Positions 56,801 to 64,000 of a DNA stretch of 64,000 nucleotides are shown here, piece by piece. The translations under genes were made by a program, and so were the position numbers. Position 1 is the first letter of the stretch. Every line of letters begins with the position of its first letter. This DNA comes from Ceratopteris richardii (lineage: Eukaryota; Streptophyta; Polypodiopsida; Polypodiales; Pteridaceae): assembly GCA_020310875.1 (NCBI GenBank), contig CM035413.1:163312306-163376305 (forward strand), read 5' to 3'. The notes under the pieces were generated by a model. That model did no database searches and had not been told where the DNA came from. It was given only the letters and a program-made list of their open reading frames with translations.

Positions 56801-57629
56801 GGAGCACATTTTTTTGCTTCTTGTTCCACCATTGATGGGCTAGGTGGATCTGATCTATGATCCAATGTGGTACGTTGATAGGGAGGTTTTCTGTCTCTGC
56901 CAAATACAAGCTAAACCATATCTTCTTTGGGGGCATGGTGAATCTTTCCTGGGCGGGAAAAGCAAAATGCTGCATGACGGTTTGTAGGTGAAGAGCGATG
57001 GTCGGTGTCATTGCTACCATATTCTTCAACTTATTGAGATCTTTATGTTTCATTCTGCCTGAAACCATTGTTTCCTTTTCAGTAGGAATGTGCATACCAT
57101 GCATGTCCAATGCTTCTCGTACCAGATTGAGGGTCAGTTTGAATCTTTTAAGTTCGTGGCCTGGCAACAGTGAGGGTAACACAAAAGTGCTGTCGCCTCC
57201 CTTGGCCCTGCTAGGAGTGATGGTACTGATAAGGTAAGAACAACGTAAGAAATCCGGCTTTGGTAAGTGGGCCCTGAAATAACTGTCCAGGCCCGCTTTG
57301 GTCCATACCGAACGCATTACTTCGGCATTCTGATAGTTCTCAAATTCGCGCGTGAAAAAATGGTAGCATCCCCATTTACCATTAAACTCCAATTCAGCTT
57401 CCCAAAAATAGGTTCCATCACCCAATGGTCCTGCAACATCACTGAACCAATGAGCGTGTTTGCCCACTTGAGAGGTGTGTCCCTGAGGAGGATCCTGAAT
57501 TGGGAGCACATGCACAGCTTGAAGTTCTTGCGGTCTTTCGGTGAGATGTGGTTCGAGGAGGAGTGTTTCTATATCCACAATCTGTGCGCTGGATCCGGCG
57601 TGAGAACTGGAACCTCCGGCTTCTGCCAT
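53880..57629 (-). pseudogene. E4 3' ORF (copy C), conserved extra protein
   Basis: Start at 57629 (MAEAGGSSSHAG). The whole 1250-codon stretch is a single frame with only a few in-frame stops (near 56713, 55200 and two near 54245). N-terminal domain: HAHWFSDVAGPLGDGTYFW, YHFFTREFENYQ, LPKPDFLRCSYLI, KKIWFSLYLAETENLPIN, GCCALTKIIYRCLAYDMPI. Then comes a Pro/Thr-rich, acidic region (EEQEYDELSELA), a coiled coil around 55215-55560 and 54900-55190, and a C-terminal domain (NPCYAPVLRRCTW, WLNYVYLAPP, YAWHARIKYLPACFKQTF). It is cut by the copia joint before its end. No signal peptide or membrane helix. Family unrecognised. Confidence 0.78.
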
Positions 57630-57857
57630 AGTTATTGCTCGCTACTGATTCTGTCGAGAATATAGAGCATGCGTTAATATTGTAATGGACAAGATAGAAC
57701 ATGTTTGCCCTCGTTACAATATTATCGTGAGGTGAGTAATGGGTTAGTGGTCAGTGAGTGCACGATGGCAGTGTGTGTAGTTAATGCCTGGATAGTCCTA
57801 GGAGCTAGATGGAAAGATGCACTGTCTGACTAATGCAGTTAGTAAGTGGAGATGAAT
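57630..57857 (-). promoter_or_regulatory. spacer before 3' ORF C with candidate splice acceptor
   Basis: 228-bp non-coding spacer. TATTCTCGACAG on the minus strand ends at about 57651, 21 nt before the ATG. It corresponds in position to the EB and E2 acceptors. Confidence 0.4.
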
Positions 57858-59765
57858 TCACAGATTGGGGTCGGGGGGTTTATTACAAGTCTTAAGTTGC
57901 CAAACACCATGGATGGCTTTTGGTCTTGGTTTTGTGGAGACTCGGGAGGGTCGCATGAGTAATTCTACTGGGAGTTGTTGTGTCATTGGGACCCATTTAC
58001 GAGTGAGTTCGTGCGTGCTTCTAGGTGGCAGTGTGTTCGAGTGTATCAGACAAGAGTGGGTGGCGGCTGCTTGAGCGAGTGAACCATGTCGTGTAAGATG
58101 TGAATTGTGTGGGACTAGTTGAGCCCGCAAGCAAGCCTTAGGCACCCAAATTTGTCTTGATTGTGGGTCAACCGTCATCGACTTCTTGGGTACCCAAATA
58201 GATTTCACTTTCTCAACAGAGGTTTTAGGAGTCCTCTTATTATCATCAAGTCGTTGATTACTAATAGGAAGTTGAGACCGTGGTTGCGACTTGGTTACGG
58301 TCAGCAGCTCGTCTTTCCGCACCCACATTTGTTTCATCAGCTGAGTTGTTCTGCTTCGCGCGTTCTTTTGGTCTCTCGCCTGGAGAGTCTTCAGTGATTG
58401 ATCTGCCCTTAGCTGCTGCCTCCTTCTGGCCTTTGGAAAAGAAGGGAGTTCCATTGTGGTTCTGACTCCTTTTTTGAGATCTTCATTCTTCTGCATCACA
58501 TAGCCTTGGACAAGAACAGCATGGTCAACTTCATGTGCACCCCTGGAGGGACCAGGAGTCCGTGTCTTTTCTAGTTCCTTGAGTGCTCCATTATTTAACT
58601 CAATTGTAATTCTAGTCTGATTCACCCATACCTGAAGAAGTCCACTTCTTAGGTTTAAGTTGACTGCTTGGTCATAGATCCAGTCTTGACCCAAGACAAG
58701 GGGTTCAGTGAGGTCCTCATCTTGACACACTAGTACTTTAACTGTCATTGCCTCATCATGAATATAGAGGGGAAGTTCCACCTCGCCCATGCAAGGGGTT
58801 TCCACGCCTCCCAATCCTATGAGATATGCTTCCACAGGATTGACAGTTAATTGCAACTCTTGACAGTAAGACAATTTAACAGCACTAGTGGCTGCACCTG
58901 AGTCAATCAAGGCTCTTACAGTCCTTGCACTCTTTCCTTGTCCTATATCTAAGGTTATGAAAGGACGTCGATCAGTTATCCTATGTGAGCTAACACCTGA
59001 AACTTCACACATAGCCACATCATATCCTTGGTCTGCATATGCATCTTGCCTAGGGTGCTCTCTACCTTGTCTTCTTAATTTCATTCTCCGTATGCGCTCT
59101 AGGGCTTCTGCTTGAGCTTCTTCTTGAATTCGCTTTTCTTCCTCTTTGCATTTCTTAGTAGTATTGAGTCGACTTAGCATTTCCTCTGTGAGAGGTTCCT
59201 GATACAACTTGACTCTGCATCCGCTGATATAACTTGGGAGAACATCGCCTCCTAATGTGGCTAGTTGCACTGCTCCACTTGTTGAGATTCTGTTAATGAT
59301 CATGGGTCCGTAGCCTCTCTTCTCCAGTTTCCACACATGTTGCTTCAATGTGTAGACTAAAACTAAGTCGCCTGCCTTTAAACCTTTATCATTAACGTGG
59401 GCATCAAAGTATGCCTTCTGTCGTTTCTTAGCTGCATATATCCTTGCAGCTGCTCTAAGTCTTGTCTCTCTTAATCGTTCAAGGTCAAACAGTCTAGAGG
59501 AGAGTTCATGACCCGTCCATTCGTGCTCTTGTGCTACTTTCAATGTAGGTATTAAGAAGTCCAAAGGTAGCACGACATTTTGGCCAAATACCATCTGAAA
59601 GGGGGTGGCTTGGAGTACCGTTTTGTAGACGACTCGGTATGCCCAAACAGCATGGTGTAGCTGTTTGTCCCAATCAGAGCGTTTATTGTTCACTAATTTC
59701 GTCAGTACATTGCATAAGATCTTGTTGGTGCTCTCAGCCTGGCCATTTGCTTGAGGGTGATAGGG
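57858..59765 (-). pseudogene. E4 integrase C-terminus, PR2 and W tail
   Basis: One uninterrupted frame of 611 codons (57858-59693) plus the shifted end of the integrase core. Residues counted from 59693: integrase C-terminus 1-165 (WAYRVVYKTVLQATPFQMVF, GDLVLVYTLKQHVWKL, KRGYGPMIINRI); charged helix 165-215; PR2 about 245-345 with VRALIDSGAATSAVKL (D264-S265-G266 intact), GLGGVETPCMGEVELPLYI and PLVLGQDWIYD; tail 380-611 with KQMWVRKD (456), SIWVPKKS (499), RQIWVPKA (515), RKWVPM (566). This is the best copy of the PR2 fusion. Confidence 0.88.
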
Positions 59766-62446
59766 GCAGACTTCTTATGCACTACCAAGAATTCTTGGAG
59801 CAGGTTTTCAATAACTTCATTCAAGAAGTGAGTGCCTCTATCACTAACTAGCTCTATAGGTAGCCCGTATCTAGTGAACACATTCTCAAATAAAAACTTA
59901 GCTGTTGTTTGAGCATCGTTCTTCGTTGTGGCTTTTACCTCTACCCACTTTGTTAGATAGTCTGTCGCAACAATGATATATTCTGCATGGGAACCCTTAG
60001 CTAGGGGATTAATAGGACCTACGAAGTCTATTCCCCACTTAGAGAATGCACGTCCACCCATCATAGGTTTCAGTGGCATCTCATCTTTACGTATAGGATA
60101 TTGAGTTCTCTGACAGACATCACAGCGTTTCACATAGGTATGTGCATCCATGTGAAGGGTTGGCCACCAGAAGCCCGCAAATAGTATTGCCTTGATCACC
60201 CGATCTGGTCCAAAGTGTCCTCCTGCTACACCTTGGTGAGCAGTGTCCAAGATCTTGAGATACTCACTCTCATGGACACATAGTCTCAGGTAACCGTCTT
60301 TACCACGTTTGTATAGATTATCACCAATAAGTGAGTAATCCTGGGCTTCTTGTTCTAAACTCCTTTTCCTAGCCAGAGTCATGTCTGGAGGGAATGTTTG
60401 CGTCCTCAAGAAGGATACTAGTGGTTCACTCCAATCTGGCACTATGGACACTTGATAAAGAGTGGCATGTTCCACAGGTGGTTTAGTGCAGCAGATTGGG
60501 CATTCCTTGCACAACTTTTGGACATCAGCTTCCATAGTTGGCCAATGTACTCCTAGTCTCCTTAGTGTCTGTAAGGTTCGTTGCTTTGAGTAGTGTTTCT
60601 CTAATGCACCTACATGTGCTAAATGCAACCATTTAGTGTACTCGTCCTCTTCTACACAACAAGCCAAGATTCCTTGATATGTGTGCTTGTACATACTTCC
60701 TGCCATGATGTGATACTTTTGGGCTTTTACTACCTCCCTATCCTGCGTGTTTATTACTGGATGATTAGGTCCGTATGTCAATACTGGCACTAATGGCTTA
60801 GCCCACTGAGGTATTACTTCCAAATTAAACAAGTAAGCATCAGGAAGATCATCTGATACTCCTTGTGGGTCTTCTCTCGATGTGAGCCTAGAAAGGTGAT
60901 CTGCCCTCAAATGAGTCTTCCCTTTCCTTACCACAACCTCAAAATCATATTCCATTAGGAAGAGAAACCATCTTACTAATCTTCCTGTATTGCATGGCTT
61001 GTTTACGAGGTATAGCAATGCCTGATGGTCAGTAAAAAATTTAAACTTATTTGCAAGCAAATAGTGTCTAAACTTTTTAACTGCATATATCATGCCTAAG
61101 CCTTCTCTCTCAGTAGTGGTATAATTTCGTTCAGCTGCATTCAATTGTCTACTAGCGTAGGCAATTGGAAGATCCATATTACCTTCACCAGTAGGTTGAG
61201 CAAGCACACACCCAATAGCGTAATTGGATGCATCCACGTGAACATGGAAAGGCTTATTCCAATCCGGTGTGGTTAAGATTGGTGCTGAACATAATCGCCG
61301 TTTAAGCTCATTGAAGGAATTCTCACATTCCTCAGTCCACTCAAAGTTTGTCAGAAGTCCGTACATGGGCTTTGCAATGACAGCATACATGTGAATGAAC
61401 CGACGGTAGTAACCACAATGTCCCATGAAAGCTTGTACTTCCTTGACATTCCTTGGCCTAGGTAGCTCTGCTATGGCTCTCACTTTCTCTTCATCAGTAG
61501 ATATGCCATTCTTTGACACTATGTGACCTAGAATCTTGCCTTGCCTGACCATAAAAACACACTTTTTTGGGTTCATGCAGAATTGATATTCTCTACATTT
61601 GTCAAAGATTTGTCTGAGTTCAAGAATATGGGTTTGTCTAATGTTGGAATGAGCACAAAGATCATCGACATAGACCTCTAAATTCTTCCTCAGGAACTCT
61701 TTAAATACATGGCACATCAGCCTTTGGAAGGTTGCTGGTGCATTGGTAAGCCCAAATGGCATTACCCTAAAGGCAAATATGCCCCATTCAGTGGCAAAAG
61801 CCGTCTTATGCTGATCTTCTGGAGCGATGGCTACTTGATTGTAGCCCGAAAATCCATCAAGGAAGCTGTACACTTCCTTGCCTGCTACTCTTTCTAAGAG
61901 ATGCTCTGTGATCAGAAGCGGATAGTTATCTCGAATTGTGGCTGCATTGACCTTCTTTAAGTTAATGCATACACGCAATTTACCATTCTTTTTGGGCACC
62001 ACAACAATGGGGGATACCCATTCAGTGTGCTCAATTTCATAGATAAATCCAGCTTCAACCAGCCTATCTATCTCTTCTTTGATCTTGGCAGCATAATTAT
62101 CATTATATGTATATGGCTTTTGCTTAGAGGGTTTGGCATCTGAGGTCATGGGGATAGTGTGTGAGCATATGTCAGGGTCCACTCCTTTCAAATCCTTGTA
62201 ACTCCAAGCGAATACATCTCTGTATTCTCTTAGCAAGGCTATTAACGCATGCTCTTCTTCCTCTGTTAGGTCATGGCCTATGTACGTGCATCTCTCCTCT
62301 CCTTCTTCTAGGGCCACTACTATTTTCTTGGTGGTTTCTTTGTTATGATAGGCCTCTCCTGATTGTGCCTCTCGTTTAGGCATTCTTATCATGACTCTCT
62401 TGTCGTCTATCTCATACTTCTTAAAATTTTCCGGGACCTCAAACAA
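59702..62446 (-). pseudogene. E4 pol: RT, RNase H, tandem HHCC, integrase
   Basis: 914 codons open. Residues counted from 62446: RT 117-300 with YVDD at 259-262; RNase H about 398-520 (HVDASNYA, Asp405; FTDHQ, Asp473); first HHCC H611, H618, C649, C652; second HHCC H737, H744, C775, C778; integrase core Asp807 (WGIDFVG) and Asp869 (VSDRGTHF). The two zinc modules have the same H-x6-H-x30-C-x2-C spacing and similar lead-ins (CVEEDEYTKWLHLAH, CVHESEYLKILDTAH). A single C is missing from a run at 59763-59766, shifting the frame just before the catalytic Glu (GQAES). No second, archaeal-type RNase H of the Tat kind is present. Confidence 0.93.
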
Positions 62447-64000
62447 AGATTCTTCCTCTTCTGGTGAGACTTCTCTCTTCTTTCATTTCTTTCCTTCTTC
62501 CTTCGGGGTCACATGTGTGGCTAATCTTACATCATTTGTAAGCTCTCCATGCCTCTAGGGTTGAAATTCTACTTCATGGAAGTATTCTTCATCTGATGCA
62601 AAAGGTGGGTCCATAATGATTGACTCTAGATCGGAGTCACTTGCATCCTCAAATGCATCAGGGCTAGGTTCACACTCTTCTAAAACTGCCTCTCCCATGA
62701 TCGGCTCTATGGAGAAGACTGAAATGTCATAGCCATCCTCATCACAGTGAGGTGTCCATTGTTCTTCATTGATGGCTACATCCATTGTTGCTAGGATTTC
62801 TGCCCAGTCGTGGGGTTCAAATTCTTCGTCAGGAAAGACTACAGGTGCATAGGCTGGGTCTTGAATGGATCTATGGGTTTCTTTTGCACCTATCTCCCTG
62901 GCTTTTTCTCTCTTCTCTTCTTCTACTGCTACTTTGCACATCCATAAGTGAGTGTCTTCATGCATCCATGAGGATCCTGATCCTATGGAATGCACCGATT
63001 CCGTATCATCTTTGGCTCTATGGATGGGATTCCATTGGATAGGAGGGACATCTCTATGAGAGTAATCTTTAAGATTCACTTTGGTCGTAACACCTAAGTG
63101 TTGCAGGTACAAGGAGTTGGTTCCCCAATCCTGTACCACTTGCAACTGTCGCATAAAAGGTCGTCCCAAGATCATTTCATAGGCATGGTTCTTGCTAAAA
63201 TCACATATAGCAAATGTATGCTCGAACTCGACACCACAGGTGGTGAGAGTTATTCCTTCTAGCAATCCTAAGGGCCTTTCAATATGCCCATCGGCCATCT
63301 GCAATTTCATTCTCGTTGGCCTGAGTGCTGGCTTGCCCCAACGCTTCCATAGGGAAGTGGTGGCAATTGCAACTCCGGCACCTGAGTCCAAAATTGCCTT
63401 GGTGGTGTACTCCTGGTAGGTAATGGGAAGATAGGTGTTCCCTTCTTCACCTTCACACATGTCTCCTATCTTATCCAAGGGTATTTGTGGCACTGTTTTC
63501 TGGGATCCTACCTGGGAACGAGGTTTTGCTATCTCTGGTACTTGTTTGGCTACATGTTTCCATAATTCAGGTCTAACCTTGAGTAGCTCTTCTAACTGGA
63601 GATTGCACTGCACTTTAGTGTTTGTCACTACCTCTATGTTCCTAGGTAAGACTGAGTCCTCATTTCTTACCATGACCGTAGGAGCTCTCATACAGGTCGA
63701 CTTTGCTTCCCATGGGCCTGTGAAATGGGGTAGTTCTTGTAAAGAATTCGACTCGAAGTCTAATCTTTCTTGAGATTGGGCACTCTCCTGCTCTCCATAA
63801 ATGGAAGGAAGGTCTTGTGGGAATTGATCGTGTGTGTCATCCACCAGTTCAACGGGAGGAGGAACTTCACTCTCTTTAGCCCATTTCTCTTCTTGAATCT
63901 CTCGCAAGAATTCTGGTGTGTATTGATTCATAGAAGAAAAGGTGTCTGGCTCCCTAGAGTTAGGCACGTAGGCCTCAGGCACATAGGCTTTCTGGGTAGG
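62447..64000 (-). pseudogene. E4 gag-pro linker, protease PR1 and acidic linker
   Basis: Same frame as 59702-62446, separated by two stops (EFQP* near 62557 and KK*KKR near 62483). From the right edge: linker (YTPEFLREIQEEKWAKE, DTHDQFPQDLPSIYGEQ, LQELPHFTGPWEA), then retropepsin (GNTYLPITYQEYTTKA, ILDSGAGVAIATTSLWK with DSG at about residues 199-201 from 63982, LGLLEGITLTTCGVEFEHT, MILGRPFMRQL), then the conserved EILATMDVAINEEQWTPHC and acidic stretch SDSDLESIIMDPPF. It continues beyond 64000. Confidence 0.9.

Larger units (their letters stand above)
53880..64000 (-). mobile_element. E4: gypsy element, best-preserved pol, both ends missing
   Basis: Minus-strand member of the clade, close to EB's 3' half. 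It enters at the right edge with the gag-pro linker and runs through PR1, linker, RT, RNase H, two HHCC modules, integrase, PR2, W tail and most of the 3' ORF. Its left end was lost at the copia joint at 53880, and its gag and 5' LTR lie beyond 64000. Confidence 0.9.

Noticed and set aside
53880..57629. 3' ORF as a retroviral envelope gene
   Set aside because: Position fits, but no signal peptide, hydrophobic fusion segment or transmembrane helix is visible in any of the three copies; kept as an unknown conserved ORF.
57858..59693. Chromodomain after integrase
   Set aside because: The post-integrase sequence has retropepsin motifs (DSG, LGQDWI) and lacks the aromatic pattern of chromodomains.
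60900..62446. Second (archaeal-type) RNase H as in Tat-lineage elements
   Set aside because: The segment between RNase H and the integrase core is fully accounted for by the two HHCC modules; no extra Asp/Glu RNase H motifs were seen.

Overview
The window is a repeat-dominated stretch of a large land-plant nuclear genome. The evidence is plant-type Ty3/gypsy elements whose primer-binding sites look complementary to tRNA-Asp, a Ty1/copia element with a tRNA-iMet-type primer site, and a decayed piece of a plant-style CCCH/KH RNA-binding protein gene. No intact host gene, tRNA or rRNA was found. The species cannot be named from the sequence.

Layout. (1) 1-1688: gag-protease remnant of an unrelated gypsy element, then about 1.6 kb without genes and a CA/TA-rich microsatellite. 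(2) 3462-15900: element E1 (minus strand), structurally complete, with 629/615-bp LTRs, the target duplication CATAT on both sides, a primer site and a polypurine tract. (3) 15906-19378: low-complexity DNA and two degenerate host-like gene fragments. (4) 19379-49909: a nested block. Element E2 (minus) is split in its integrase by element EB (26237-47339), which is flanked by the duplication AGGTG at 26232-26236 and 47340-47344. EB is in turn interrupted in gag by a third element, E3 (33100-41305). E3 has lost its 3' half, so its RNase H now joins EB's integrase C-terminus. EB's own 5' end carries a roughly 1-kb inverted duplication. (5) 49910-53879: a Ty1/copia element (plus) with its LTR inside E2's RT region, cut off in its own RT. 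(6) 53880-64000: element E4 (minus), entering from the right edge, with the longest open pol frames.

E1, E2, EB, E3 and E4 belong to one gypsy clade with an unusual plan. The order is gag (zinc knuckles spaced CX2CX3HX4C), retropepsin PR1, acidic linker, RT, RNase H, two tandem HHCC zinc modules of identical spacing, integrase core, integrase C-terminus, a second retropepsin-like domain (PR2), and a tail of repeated W-V-P-K motifs. In E1 everything from just upstream of PR1 to the tail lies in one frame broken only by stop codons. E2, EB and E4 then carry a further sense-strand reading frame of about 1200-1400 codons (3' ORF) with an N-terminal globular domain, a Pro/Ser/Thr-rich part, coiled coils and a C-terminal globular domain. 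It is followed by a conserved hairpin and the polypurine tract.

The 5' leaders of E1, E3 and EB contain unrelated minisatellites (40-bp, about 19/35-bp and 18-bp units) that all keep the heptamer ATCGCGA. This combination (PR2, duplicated HHCC, W tail, 3' ORF, leader arrays and hairpin) is the best candidate for an undescribed system in the window. All copies are mutated; none looks able to make all its proteins.
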